From: Bacteroides gallinarum DSM 18171 = JCM 13658
GTDB lineage: Bacteria > Bacteroidota > Bacteroidia > Bacteroidales > Bacteroidaceae
Assembly (NCBI RefSeq): GCF_000374365.1
Contig: NZ_KB894124.1
Coordinates: 1 to 64,000, forward strand
Direction: 5' to 3'
Length of the DNA: 64,000 nt
Part shown: positions 46,301 to 55,068 of the stretch, piece after piece
How positions within the stretch are numbered: the stretch's first letter is position 1
Layout: each line of letters starts with the position of its first letter
The notes under the pieces: model-generated
Told to the model about the DNA's origin: nothing
Database searches by the model: none
Seen by the model: only the letters and a program-made list of their open reading frames with translations
Translations under genes and position numbers: made by a program

Positions 46301-47686
46301 ATCTACCTGAGTTTCGGGGATGCCGCCGAATCCAAGAAAATGGATTTCAGGTTTATTCCTTCCATAGCGTCTTATAAGATGTTTATCGATAAGGGAAATT
46401 TGGATAAGGTTACTTACAACCTGCTTTCCAATGCGTTCAAGTACACTCCCTCGGGCGGTAAGATAGACTTTTCCGTGCAGGTGGATGCCGCTGCGCGTAA
46501 GCTGATTGTCAGGGTGGCGGATTCCGGCGTAGGTATTCCTAAGGAGAAGCGCGACCAGCTTTTCAAGCGTTTCATGCAGAGTAACTTCTCCGGAAGCAGT
46601 GTGGGGGTAGGGTTGCACCTGACCCACGAGCTGGTGAGTGTCCATAAGGGAACCATAACGTACGAAGAAAATCCGGGAGGCGGTTCCGTCTTTACGGTGG
46701 TACTTTCTACCGATGCTTCGGTTTATGAGGAGAAGGACTTTCTGATACCCAACAATGTATTGCTCCGTGAGGAGGAAATGGCGCAGAAGCATCTGGCGGA
46801 TATGGAGAGGGATGAAAGGGCGGATGCCGGTAAGAGTGCGGATACGGAGAAAGAGGATATACGGGAGGAAGGCATGCCTGTTGCCCCCCTGAACAAGCGG
46901 AGATTGCTGGTTATAGAAGATGATACGGATGTACGCGAGTTTCTGAAGGAGGAACTTTCCGTTTATTTCGAAGTGGTGGCGGAGGCCGACGGGAATGCGG
47001 GGTTGGAGCGGGCTTGCTCCTACGATGCCGATTTGATAATCTGCGATGTCCTGATGCCCGGCTTGTCGGGGTTCGAGGTTACCCGGAAGCTGAAAGGCGA
47101 CTTTAATACGAGTCACATCCCTATCATCTTGCTTACGGCTCTGAATGCGCCCGAAAGCCATTTGGAAGGGGTGGAGAGCGGGGCGGATGCCTACATCACG
47201 AAGCCGTTCAGTACGAAGCTCCTGCTGGCGCGTGTATTCAAGTTAATCGAGCAGCGGGATAAGTTGCGCGAGAAGTTCTCGAGCGACCTTTCCATGGTAC
47301 GTCCGGTTATCTGTACGACGGACAAGGACAGGGAGTTTACGGACAAGCTGACGCGTATCGTAGAGGAGCAACTGGAGAACCCGGATTTTACAGTGGACGA
47401 GTTTGCTTCCATGATGTCGTTGGGGCGTACCATATTTTACCGCAAGGTAAAGGGGGTTACCGGCTATGCCCCCAAAGAGTACCTGCGTGTGATGCGTATG
47501 AAGAGGGCGGCGGAGCTGTTGCTGAAAGCGGATGTCACTGTTGCGGAGGTGGCTTATCAGGTAGGTATCAACGACCCCTTCTATTTCAGCAAGTGTTTCA
47601 AGGCGCAGTTCGGCATGTCTCCCTCGGCCTACCAGAAGGATAGAGGCGATGCGGGGCGGGACGGGCTTCCGCTATCGGGCGAATGA
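43313..47686 (+). CDS. Hybrid two-component system (HTCS) sensor-regulator
   Basis: A 1457-residue one-protein sensor. A signal peptide leads to two sets of periplasmic propeller repeats (SKGFIWMSSLNGLNRYDG type, about 45-780), a Y_Y_Y domain (about 800-865), a membrane helix (about 874-895), a histidine kinase (SHEFRTP with His 923; NLLSNAFKYTP near 1036), a receiver with Asp 1245 (LIICDVLMPG) and a C-terminal AraC helix-turn-helix (about 1355-1450). HTCS proteins bind an oligosaccharide in the periplasm and turn on the local polysaccharide genes. Likely targets are the divergent PL11/PL9 and fimbrillin-CE12-GH2 operons and the second SusC/SusD pair. Confidence 0.95.
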   Translation: MKNMKQGVCGKRIYAFLLACLVAAACLPGYASVKVHVQYLTTADGLSNNSVRYIYQDSKGFIWMSSLNGLNRYDGNSFRTFLPENKGRISLTDRRVKHLYEDGNGFLWISTSADRFSCYDLKKDCFVDFTGCGEYEDHYGYITILPDAVWLWGRGQGCRRVRYRDGKFVSEVFDVGSGQLRSDNVQFVLQDAGRRVWIGTDKGLYFWQSGALQCADEAHCFQRAYSFGDKACFITAEGEIWSAGRQGRPAFAAKLPDVSSGLDLPGNLAIGGQWVIFTSKGSFVFEPEGNVLKPSPAQWNIPGGEVSVDNRGNYWVHNGTGKLYYIRSATGVVKVFQLMPREKVGYIDMERYHVVHDSRDILWISTYGNGLFTYDLRTDELRHFKADDSRSSLISSNALQYVMEDRSGSIWLSSEYTGVSHLKVVNEGAVQFYPEPVEYDTEMHVNNIRMLAAGAGGDVYLGTRDGKVYVYDAALSRLKKKEAYSKNIYALCEDTAGTLWLGSRGDGLYVGGKRYAYRVDDVSSVAADEIFCMLHDRKGRMWVGTFGGGLDLAVPDGKGGYRFRHFFDKYYSQKRIRTLIEDRQGWIWAGTSDGIFVFRPEELLADSKAYYHYNWSNRSLLSNEVRHIMQDSKGNIWIAESGAGFSVCTPGTDYGKLEFAHYGVADGLVNSMVQAFVEDEAGRVWITTEYGVSCFFPQSKTFENYFFSSDMLSNVYSEGCVLRLQDGRIIMGTNQGLTVVDPSQVESVQRIPSVTFTELKLNGISVASDDPNSPLEYSLAYARDIRLRYNQNSFGINFSTLDYSTTIPPKFSYKLEGYDKEWSTPSALTFAAYKNLKPGTYDFHVKACNAAGQWAEQDTTLRIVIAPPFWRTDWAYLLYTLLVAFVLYTVWRIVRNMNDLRNKIKVEEQLTEYKLVFFTNISHEFRTPLTLIQAALEKMHRVGKIPKEMAYSVKVMDKSTRRMLRLINQLLEFRKMQNDKLALSLEETDVIAFLYEIYLSFGDAAESKKMDFRFIPSIASYKMFIDKGNLDKVTYNLLSNAFKYTPSGGKIDFSVQVDAAARKLIVRVADSGVGIPKEKRDQLFKRFMQSNFSGSSVGVGLHLTHELVSVHKGTITYEENPGGGSVFTVVLSTDASVYEEKDFLIPNNVLLREEEMAQKHLADMERDERADAGKSADTEKEDIREEGMPVAPLNKRRLLVIEDDTDVREFLKEELSVYFEVVAEADGNAGLERACSYDADLIICDVLMPGLSGFEVTRKLKGDFNTSHIPIILLTALNAPESHLEGVESGADAYITKPFSTKLLLARVFKLIEQRDKLREKFSSDLSMVRPVICTTDKDREFTDKLTRIVEEQLENPDFTVDEFASMMSLGRTIFYRKVKGVTGYAPKEYLRVMRMKRAAELLLKADVTVAEVAYQVGINDPFYFSKCFKAQFGMSPSAYQKDRGDAGRDGLPLSGE

Positions 47687-48094
47687 GAATAACAACGTAC
47701 CCGTTTTTTCGCCTTGCTGGAACCGGATGTTGTAGTACGTTCCGCCTATATCTTCTATGGATAGCTTGTCCAGGCGGATAGTTTGCAGTTTCTTGCCTGC
47801 CTCCGCTATTTTCAGGATGCCGTCTGTTTTCTCGCCTGCACCCGGGCCGCCGCTCCATGAGAGGTGGTACTGGCATTTCAGGTCGAAGTTACTGAGTGCG
47901 ATGCGGTCGGCGAAACGTGTGATTCCCCAACCGTTGTCTGTCTCCAGTTGAAATGAATTTTCTTGCCAGGAGAAGGCGGGAGTGGCTTCCCGGTCCGATG
48001 AAATGTGCCCGTCGTCGTCTTTGCAGGCGGTAAGGACTGTCAGTAAGATAATAATCCGGAAAGCTGCGGCGAGCGTATGGATGATGCTTTTCAT
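47672..48094 (-). CDS. Small lipoprotein of unknown function
   Basis: A 140-residue protein with a lipoprotein signal (IIILLTVLTAC, then KDDD). The mature part is beta-rich, with SFQLETDNGWGITRF and YYNIRFQQGEKTGTLLFSF suggesting a small sandwich. I do not recognise the family. It follows PL9 by 29 bp on the same strand and its end overlaps the 3' end of the convergent sensor gene by 15 bp. Acidic residues after the Cys favour export to the surface. Confidence 0.65.
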   Translation of the reverse strand: MKSIIHTLAAAFRIIILLTVLTACKDDDGHISSDREATPAFSWQENSFQLETDNGWGITRFADRIALSNFDLKCQYHLSWSGGPGAGEKTDGILKIAEAGKKLQTIRLDKLSIEDIGGTYYNIRFQQGEKTGTLLFSFAR

Positions 48095-48123
48095 AAGTGT
48101 ACTGTTTATGGACTGTTTAGCGG

Positions 48124-49695
48124 TTATTTGTTTAGGGTAAGTTTCACGATGCCGCCCTGGGTGGAGGTGGCTTTTAAATTCAGCGTGCCGTTATATGCGG
48201 ATAAATCGACTGTTCCGTCGCTCATTTTCACTTTCTGCCCGTTGATGTAGAAAGTGGTGAAGTCCTCGGCTCCCGGTCCTTCTACACTGGCAATGCCATT
48301 GCTTACGCGGATAGCGGCTTCCATGAGCCAGTCTTTTTCGCCTATCAACGTGTTGTCATCGATGCCGTCGTTATCTTCATCGGTAATGGGGGCTTCGAAT
48401 GAGTAGCCTATTCGGGCGGTGTGGAGCGGACTGCTTTCCGCCGGTTGCAGAAAGGTGATATCCGGCAGGCTGCCGTCTGCCTTGCGTTCTGCTTCCAGTT
48501 GGCTGGCATCCAGGCTGAGGAAGTCCGTTTCCGTAAGCTCCATAGCTGCGGGCAGGAAACTGTTGTTGGCTATTCGGCATTGGCTTTCGTCGATGTCGAT
48601 TATATGCTTTCCCGTACTTCGCGGGCTGTATGAGAGGTTATTCTTCAGAATATGCCCGTATCCGGCCACATTGACGGCTTCGTCTATCGACTTGCGGTTG
48701 AGCATGCAATAGTTGGAAGGGTTTTTGTAGCCGCTGTTATTAGACCAAAGAATGCCGCCCAGGTGGTGGTTGGCGTAGAAGCCTTTATTCCTGTTGTAGT
48801 AGGCGATGCAGTTTTTCACTTCGTGCATCGGTATGACGTCCGGCGCCTTGGGGGTGTCGCTCATGCCGTATCCGCCTGCTTTGAAACCTGTACCGTCTCC
48901 TGCCTTGGCTGTCATACTGTTCGGTTGGTAACCGTTGTAAAAAGACCAGCAATGTTCTATAACTACGGCTTGTCCGGCGTTGATGAGGTCGAAACCGTCG
49001 TCGCTGTTCCTCCACGCACGGCAACCTCTGAATACGTTGCCGCTTCCGTTGTTGTCGGGATGTCCGCCGAAACCGTCTACATTGCCTCCCCTGCCATTGT
49101 CCGATACGGGGTCGTAATTGTTGTAGGCATCGCAGTTCAACACGAGGTTATCACCTCCTTTCACTAAGTAGAAACCGATTGCCATGCCGTCGTGCATGGA
49201 CAGGTTTTCGTAAATGTTGTGGCTGCCGCCCCGGTTGCTGAAACATTCCGACTGGGTATGTCCTACAATGGTGACTTGTGTGCCCACCACTTCGATGTTC
49301 TTGAAATGCAGGTAGGAACCGCTCACATAGAACACGCTGATGCGCTTTTCGTCGGGTTTTACTTGGGAGAGGTCGAATATAGGACGTTCACCCGGATAAC
49401 CGAAGTAGCAGATACGGTGTTCCTCGTCCGTTCCGCTCTTGTCCATTAGGAATACGCAGGCGTAGATGTTTTCTTTCTCTCCCATAATTTGCGACTCTTC
49501 TACGGTGTATTTCCCGCCGCGGATATATACGATATCGCCGGGCTTCACTTCCGATTGCGCACGCGACAGTGTTGCGAAGGGGGAGTCGATACTACCCGTA
49601 TTGGCATCGTTGCCATTGGTCGCTACATAGTACTCTTTGGCTGCCAGCATTATCGGCAGGCAAAGTAAAAGGCATAAGGTTTTTAATCTTTTCAT
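48124..49695 (-). CDS. PL9 pectate/rhamnogalacturonan lyase
   Basis: A 523-residue secreted parallel beta-helix. KEYYVATNGNDANTGSIDSP after the signal is the common start. The PL9 site is complete: NVDGFGG near 206, NSDDGFD with Asp 232, 233 and 236 (calcium), and GFKAGG with Lys 272 (base), one residue off the numbering of the classic Pel9A enzyme. A C-terminal beta domain begins near 455. It cuts GalA-containing backbone by beta-elimination. Reads in the same direction as PL11, with a palindrome array between them. Confidence 0.87.
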   Translation of the reverse strand: MKRLKTLCLLLCLPIMLAAKEYYVATNGNDANTGSIDSPFATLSRAQSEVKPGDIVYIRGGKYTVEESQIMGEKENIYACVFLMDKSGTDEEHRICYFGYPGERPIFDLSQVKPDEKRISVFYVSGSYLHFKNIEVVGTQVTIVGHTQSECFSNRGGSHNIYENLSMHDGMAIGFYLVKGGDNLVLNCDAYNNYDPVSDNGRGGNVDGFGGHPDNNGSGNVFRGCRAWRNSDDGFDLINAGQAVVIEHCWSFYNGYQPNSMTAKAGDGTGFKAGGYGMSDTPKAPDVIPMHEVKNCIAYYNRNKGFYANHHLGGILWSNNSGYKNPSNYCMLNRKSIDEAVNVAGYGHILKNNLSYSPRSTGKHIIDIDESQCRIANNSFLPAAMELTETDFLSLDASQLEAERKADGSLPDITFLQPAESSPLHTARIGYSFEAPITDEDNDGIDDNTLIGEKDWLMEAAIRVSNGIASVEGPGAEDFTTFYINGQKVKMSDGTVDLSAYNGTLNLKATSTQGGIVKLTLNK

Positions 49696-49735
49696 AATGG
49701 TGGTTCTGATTTTTTAATGGTATGGAAGCAGCAGG

Positions 49736-49885
49736 GTTTCTCTTGAGGAGACGGCCGTTTCCTTTAAGAGAAATTCCGGTTTCCTTTAGGAGAAACTTGG
49801 GTTTCCTTCAAGAGAAACATGCGTTTCCTTTAGGGGAAACTGTCGTTTCTGTGCCTGGAAACGCTCGTTCCCTTCGGGAGGAAAC
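49736..49885 (-). repeat. 22-bp palindromic array, seven units
   Basis: Seven 17-19 bp imperfect palindromes of the form GTTTCCTTTAGGAGAAAC start at 49736, 49757, 49779, 49801, 49823, 49845 and 49867, that is 21, 22, 22, 22, 22 and 22 bp apart. Spacers of 3-4 bp differ (tccg, ttgg, atgc, tgtc, gctc). Arms GTTTC/GAAAC are conserved while the centre varies, which fits selection for structure rather than sequence. The array fills the gap between the PL11 stop and the PL9 start in one minus-strand unit. Confidence 0.9.
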
Positions 49886-49909
49886 TGCAACAGCTTGTTG
49901 GTTAGCTCT

Positions 49910-51829
49910 TTATTTCTCTAATCGGCATCCTCTGAACGTACCTTTCAAATCCGGTCCGAAGTAGAATCCGGGTTGGGTCGGCTGGTTGTATCCTACGTTT
50001 TGGGTGGCTATGCTGATACGGTACACTGGGTCTTCGAGAAATGTATGGAAACGGTATGCTGTGGGAATGGTACTTACGTATAAGCGTAATGCCGTATTAT
50101 CTGCGGTACGCAACAGTATCTCTTCGCGCCAGTCGCCGATGATATCGCCTTGCAGGCAGGGGTTGGCTTTGGTTCCGTTGTTGGCGGCCGTTCCCTCGAA
50201 AGTGGCGAGCGGGGTATAGGTTTCCACTCTCCAGTTGTACTTGCCTACGACATTTCCGTCGAGCATTTCCCGCAGTAAATCCCCGTCCCACCATACGGCC
50301 ATGTTTATCGGGAGCTTCTTTATCTTGGGAGCAACGATTTCGCCTTTTATGTTGCGTATGCCTTCGGAACGTGCCGACCACATCTCTACGCCGGGGTGGA
50401 TGGGGTCGATATCTGCCGCCATGCAACGGCCTACATCCGTATTATGCGGTAGCTGGAAAATGACTTTTCCGGTAGCTGCGTCCCTGAAAGTGGAGCCGTC
50501 TTTCTTATTTTCATGGCAGGCCCATACTTGCAGTTTCGGGTCCGAAGGGTCGAATTGCGTGAGGTGCAGTGCATCACCATGCCCCATGCCGGTGGAATAC
50601 AGTCCTTTTCCGTTGTGGTCTACGGTCATGGAGCCGTACACTATTTCGTCGCAGCCGTCACCGTCTACATCTGCCACACGCAGGTTGTGGTTGCCTTGGC
50701 CGGCAAATTTTTCGTTGCCGGGCTGGTTTGTATCGAAGGTCCAGCAGTTCTTCAGTTTCTTTCCGTCCCAGTTGAAGGCGGCAAGGACGGTACGGGTATA
50801 ATAACCGCGGCACATCACTACGCTGGGATGTATTCCGTCCAGGTATGCGATACAGGCAAGGAAGCGGTCGCTGCGGTTGGCGCGGTTGTCGCCCCAGCCT
50901 TTCAGTTCGCCCCGCTGGGGGATGTAGTCGGTAGTGTACAGGGCTTCGCCCGTCATGCCGGAGAATACGGTGAGGTATTCTTTCCCTTTAAAGATGCGTC
51001 CCTGGTTGCGGAGCCTCGCTTCGGGTGTCCGGGTATCGCCTTTTTTCTTGCGGGGGGTGTACATCTCTCCCGGTTCACGGTAGTCGGCGGTGGCGTCGCC
51101 TATGACATTGCCTTTGCCGTCTGTGCTTCCGTCGGCGGTACGCATTACTACTTCGGCTTTACCGTCGTTGTCCAGGTCGTAGACCATGAACTGGGTGTAA
51201 TGGGCGCCGGCGCGGATGTTCTTTCCGAGGTCGATACGCCACAGTTGCTCGCCGTTCAGGCGGTAACAGTCTATCAGTACTTCGCCGGTGTAGCCGTCGT
51301 GGGCGTTGTCGTGAGAGTTGCTCGGGTCCCATTTCAGGATGATTTCATATTCTCCGTCCCCGTCCACATCGCCTATGGAGGCATCGTTGGGCGAGTAGGT
51401 GTAGGTGTCTCCTGCGGGGGTAGTACCGCCTGCCGGTTTGTTCATCGGGATTTGGATGTAGCCTGTCGGAGCATTGGCGGGCAGGATATAACGGCCGTTC
51501 TTATGATTGGTTTCTTTTCCTTTTACGACCGGACGCACTTCATAGTCTGCGGCGTCCGGGCCTGCATACGGGTCGTCATATAAGGTGGCGGTATTTACCG
51601 GTTGCGGGGTAATCTTCTTGCCGTTGCGGTATATGTTGAACCCGGTATCCATAGGGTCGGACGAGAGGTATCTCCAGGATACGGTTACGGTGGAGGCGTC
51701 TTTGCGGACAGCAACGACACCGCGTCCGAGGTTTTCGCGTTGCAGCTTCTTATAGTTGTAGCGGGTCTGGGCGTTCAGGCTCATGGTAACCAGCATGGAT
51801 GCGATTAGGTAAAGCAGGTATTTTTTCAT
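49910..51829 (-). CDS. PL11 rhamnogalacturonan lyase (second copy)
   Basis: A 639-residue secreted lyase. Signal KKYLLYLIASMLVTMSLNA is followed by ENLGRGVVAVRK and TVTVSWRYLSSD, then the propeller with DVDGDGEYEIILKW, DLDNDGKAEVVMRT and DVDGDGCDEIVYGS. GMGHGDALHLTQFDP and WWDGDLLREMLDG are family blocks. Calcium loops are complete. It is longer than the other PL11 by about 25 residues and carries an insert near PREPGEMYTPRKKKGD-like positions. The start is chosen for the signal peptide. Confidence 0.9.
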   Translation of the reverse strand: MKKYLLYLIASMLVTMSLNAQTRYNYKKLQRENLGRGVVAVRKDASTVTVSWRYLSSDPMDTGFNIYRNGKKITPQPVNTATLYDDPYAGPDAADYEVRPVVKGKETNHKNGRYILPANAPTGYIQIPMNKPAGGTTPAGDTYTYSPNDASIGDVDGDGEYEIILKWDPSNSHDNAHDGYTGEVLIDCYRLNGEQLWRIDLGKNIRAGAHYTQFMVYDLDNDGKAEVVMRTADGSTDGKGNVIGDATADYREPGEMYTPRKKKGDTRTPEARLRNQGRIFKGKEYLTVFSGMTGEALYTTDYIPQRGELKGWGDNRANRSDRFLACIAYLDGIHPSVVMCRGYYTRTVLAAFNWDGKKLKNCWTFDTNQPGNEKFAGQGNHNLRVADVDGDGCDEIVYGSMTVDHNGKGLYSTGMGHGDALHLTQFDPSDPKLQVWACHENKKDGSTFRDAATGKVIFQLPHNTDVGRCMAADIDPIHPGVEMWSARSEGIRNIKGEIVAPKIKKLPINMAVWWDGDLLREMLDGNVVGKYNWRVETYTPLATFEGTAANNGTKANPCLQGDIIGDWREEILLRTADNTALRLYVSTIPTAYRFHTFLEDPVYRISIATQNVGYNQPTQPGFYFGPDLKGTFRGCRLEK

Positions 51830-51873
51830 ATTCTTCCAGTTCTTGGGGTTACGGGAGTTTTGTTTTTCGATGT

Positions 51874-51881
51874 CAAAAGTA
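51874..51881 (-). promoter_or_regulatory. -7 box for the PL11-PL9 operon
   Basis: Minus-strand TACTTTTG lies 45 bp before the PL11 ATG in the divergent region 51830-52076. The stretch also holds tgtatatatgtaca-like dyads near 51905. Confidence 0.5.
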
Positions 51882-52006
51882 GCGGATATTTTTCTATCGG
51901 CGATGTATATATGTACACAAAGCATGGAAAAAGATAACTTTGCCGGCAGTGGATGAAATTACATGCAAAATGAATATTCGTCATGGCAGGTTTGGGCTCT
52001 ATTGTT

Positions 52007-52014
52007 TACATTTG
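52007..52014 (+). promoter_or_regulatory. -7 box for the fimbrillin-CE12-GH2 operon
   Basis: TACATTTG lies 63 bp before the ATG at 52077. Upstream at 51959-51970 is TTACATGCAAAA, a motif also found before the genes at 59757 (minus) and 60047 (plus). Confidence 0.5.
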
Positions 52015-52076
52015 CAACGAAATCGGAGAGTAACGACATAAGGTTCGACTTTAATAATCTACTAAATATTAATATC

Positions 52077-53750
52077 ATGAAAACTAAAAAGCTTTTTTTG
52101 ACAGGCACTGTCGCATTGGTGCTGCTGGGTGGCTGCAATAATGATTATGACGGGCAGGATATCGCCGGTTCTAAACTTGTAGTGTCGGCCAGTATCGACC
52201 AGGTGAATACGCGCGTGGCCGATGACGGTATCACTTGGACGGTAGACGATGCAATCGGTGTAAGCGATAACCTTGCTAATCCGAATGTGAATATCAAGTA
52301 TGTGGCTGGTAGTACTGCGGGTGATTTCTCCAGTGCTACGGGTATTTATATCTTGGGCGATGATGAAGTTGCGTATACGGCTTATTATCCGTATGCCGGC
52401 AATGAGGGTACATCTGCCGGAGTACAGAGTTTTAAGATTGCCGATGAGTCCGGTGTATATGTAGGCCATAATGCGGTAGATTTTATGTATGCTACGGGGA
52501 CGGCTACACGGAGCAATCCGAATGTTACGTTCTTGTTCAAACATCAGATGAGTAAGGTAAGCCTGAAAATTACAGACAGTAATGCGGCTGCTACCAAGGC
52601 GGAAGGAGCTCCTATTTCCTATACGTTGCAGGGTGTTATTATCGACGGTACTTTCGATACTGCAACGGGTGAAGTGAAGCCCGGAACTACTAAGGGAAAT
52701 GTAAAGGTGGAGGCTGTATTGGGTGCTTCTTCCTCCGTTATTTTGCCGCCGGTGGCTGCGGACGGTACGGCAGAGGCTATCCAACTGGTGATTGAGGTAG
52801 GAGATAAGGTTTATGCCGGAACCTTGACTCCTGATTTGGACAGTTCTCAGGAATATCAGTACTCTGTCGATTTGAGCAAGACGGAAAGCGGCGAGAAGTT
52901 GCAGATTGATTCCCCGACCATTGAGGGGTGGACACCTAATGATAAAGGGGATATCGGTGTGGAGAAAAAAATAAATTATAATCCTACGCTCGAGATAGGC
53001 GATTTCTTCTGTAATGACGGTACGACTATCGATAAGGATTATGATTTGGATAAGTTGGAGCCAGAGATGAAAAATAGTATTGTGGGAGTGGTATATTATG
53101 TCGGTAATCCGCAACCGTCGGTATTGTATAGTGATACGTATACGGAAACACAAGATGTCTTAAAGAAAGAATATCCTTCGTGTGTAAATGGACTGGCAAT
53201 AGCGCTTAAAAATGCGAATAATAGCAGTGATGCAGTGAGCGGTAGGTTCGGGTCGGTTAAAGAAGATTATAAGGACTGGTTGGAAACGCAAGATTATGCT
53301 TTGGATTATATTGATGCTACCTTAAGTATATCCAGTACACCTGCAATGATATTAGGTTATAATAATACTAAGATTGTAGAGCTGGCTGCTGCAAACACAG
53401 ATAATCTTGGAACTGATTTTGTAGATTTCCTTACGACCTATCGTGCTGCTGTAACCATTGAAGAAGGCAAATCTTCCAAATGGTATTTACCTTCTTACGA
53501 GGAATTGAATATCATACAAAATAACTATGAGGCTATTTCTACAAGTATAACAAAAGTTGGAGGAGATTTGCCGCAATATGCTAATTATGATGCATCATCT
53601 TCCGAGACATTTTATTGGTCGAGTGATTTCAGGGGTTCTTCTAATGCATGGATATCTCCCTTAGTAACAGTTGCCGCTGAAACGAATTTGTTTATTGGTA
53701 GAGTTAGTAATGGTACTAAAGGCTTCTTCCGCTTTGCTGTAGCTTTTTAA
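52077..53750 (+). CDS. Fimbrillin-like lipoprotein with C-terminal DUF1566-like part
   Basis: A 557-residue lipoprotein (signal LFLTGTVALVLLGGC). Residues about 30-300 match the fimbrillin (Mfa-like) pattern: DDGITWTVDDAIGVSDN, VAYTAYYPY, NVTFLFKHQMSKVSLKITD. The last 150 residues, KWYLPSYEELNIIQNN and YWSSDFRGSSNAWI ending FRFAVAF, resemble the DUF1566/Fib_succ module. The usual adhesin partners are missing. As the first gene of an RG-I operon it may be a surface glycan-binding protein rather than a pilus part. Its base composition is AT-richer than the next genes. Confidence 0.75.
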   Translation: MKTKKLFLTGTVALVLLGGCNNDYDGQDIAGSKLVVSASIDQVNTRVADDGITWTVDDAIGVSDNLANPNVNIKYVAGSTAGDFSSATGIYILGDDEVAYTAYYPYAGNEGTSAGVQSFKIADESGVYVGHNAVDFMYATGTATRSNPNVTFLFKHQMSKVSLKITDSNAAATKAEGAPISYTLQGVIIDGTFDTATGEVKPGTTKGNVKVEAVLGASSSVILPPVAADGTAEAIQLVIEVGDKVYAGTLTPDLDSSQEYQYSVDLSKTESGEKLQIDSPTIEGWTPNDKGDIGVEKKINYNPTLEIGDFFCNDGTTIDKDYDLDKLEPEMKNSIVGVVYYVGNPQPSVLYSDTYTETQDVLKKEYPSCVNGLAIALKNANNSSDAVSGRFGSVKEDYKDWLETQDYALDYIDATLSISSTPAMILGYNNTKIVELAAANTDNLGTDFVDFLTTYRAAVTIEEGKSSKWYLPSYEELNIIQNNYEAISTSITKVGGDLPQYANYDASSSETFYWSSDFRGSSNAWISPLVTVAAETNLFIGRVSNGTKGFFRFAVAF

Positions 53751-53760
53751 TCATTGAATT

Positions 53761-55041
53761 ATGAAAAAAAGAATATTTGTCTATTCTCTATTGCTTGCGG
53801 CAGGCTTCGGGCTTGCCCAAGCTCAAACTTTCAAATTCGATTTCTCACCCGAAAAGAAAGCGCAGGAAGGCTTTACCAAGATAACTTCCGATGTCTTGTT
53901 CAGTGAATCGCAGGGTTATGGCTATGATTTTCAGCCTGCCTGGGACGGCAAAGGCAATAAGCCTTTCTTTTTCTCGGTGAATGTGCCCGACGGGAATTAC
54001 AAGGTGATTGTAACATTGGGAAGCAAAGAGTCTGCCGGCAGTACTACCGTCCGCGGTGAATCGCGCCGCCTTTTCATCGAAAACCTCGATACGAAGAAAG
54101 GAGAGTTCGTAACGGAGACTTTCACAATAAATAAACGCAATACTGTTATTAAAGGTAATCAGAAAGTAAAAATCAAGGAACGGGAGAAGAAGAAGCTGAA
54201 TTGGGATGATAAACTGACCTTGGAGTTTAACGGCGATGCCCCCCGCCTGGCTTCTTTGGTGATTGAAAAGGTGGATAAAGTTCCTACCGTTTTCCTTTGC
54301 GGTAATTCGACGGTAGTGGATAATGATAACGAACCTTGGGCAAGCTGGGGGCAGATGATTACCCGTTTTTTTACGGATAAGGTTTGTATAGCCAATTATG
54401 CGGAATCGGGACTTTCCGCCAATACTTTCATCGGCGGCAAGCGCCTGGATAAAGTGCTGACCCAGATGAAAAAAGGCGATTATCTGCTGGTGGAGTTCGG
54501 CCATAACGACCAGAAACAAAGAGGACCGGGTAAAGGTGCTTATTATTCTTTCTCTTATTATATCAAGCAATTCATCGATGAGGCACGTCTGAAAGGTGCG
54601 TATCCGGTATTGGTGACGCCGACCCGTCGTCGCCAGTATGACGAAAATGGCAAAATCAAGGATACGCATGCCGATTATCCTGCTGCTATCCGGGATATCG
54701 CCGCACGCGAGAATATCCCCGTCATCGACTTGCAGGATATGACGAAAGTGCTCTGTGAGGCAATGGGGATAGAGGAATCCAAACATCTGTATGTACACTA
54801 TCCCGCAAATACTTATCCGGGACAAACCCGGGAATTGAAAGATAACACGCATTTCAATACCTTTGGAGCTTATGAAGTGGCGAAGTGCGTGATTGAAGGG
54901 ATGAAGAAAGCAAATCTTCCCATTGTGAAGGATTTGAAAGCGGATTATATTAACTTTGACCCCGCAAAGCCGGATAAGTTCGAGGACTTTAAATGGAATT
55001 TATCTCCGTTTACAGAGATTGAAAAACCGGACGGGAACTGA
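53761..55041 (+). CDS. CE12 rhamnogalacturonan acetylesterase
   Basis: A 426-residue secreted esterase. Signal KKRIFVYSLLLAAGFGLAQA, then a beta-sandwich (about 22-170) with QTFKFDFSPEKKAQEGFTKI, then an SGNH domain with LCGNSTVVDND (Ser near 182), VEFGHNDQK and DNTHFNTFGA (Asp 361 and His 364). CE12 removes acetyl groups from galacturonate in RG-I, which PL11 and PL9 need. It starts 10 bp after the fimbrillin-like gene. Confidence 0.88.
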   Translation: MKKRIFVYSLLLAAGFGLAQAQTFKFDFSPEKKAQEGFTKITSDVLFSESQGYGYDFQPAWDGKGNKPFFFSVNVPDGNYKVIVTLGSKESAGSTTVRGESRRLFIENLDTKKGEFVTETFTINKRNTVIKGNQKVKIKEREKKKLNWDDKLTLEFNGDAPRLASLVIEKVDKVPTVFLCGNSTVVDNDNEPWASWGQMITRFFTDKVCIANYAESGLSANTFIGGKRLDKVLTQMKKGDYLLVEFGHNDQKQRGPGKGAYYSFSYYIKQFIDEARLKGAYPVLVTPTRRRQYDENGKIKDTHADYPAAIRDIAARENIPVIDLQDMTKVLCEAMGIEESKHLYVHYPANTYPGQTRELKDNTHFNTFGAYEVAKCVIEGMKKANLPIVKDLKADYINFDPAKPDKFEDFKWNLSPFTEIEKPDGN

Positions 55042-55068
55042 TAGATAACAACTTAAAAACATAAAATA

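Noticed and set aside
49736..49885. A CRISPR array
   Set aside because: Repeats are degenerate, spacers are only 3-4 bp, and no cas gene is in the window.
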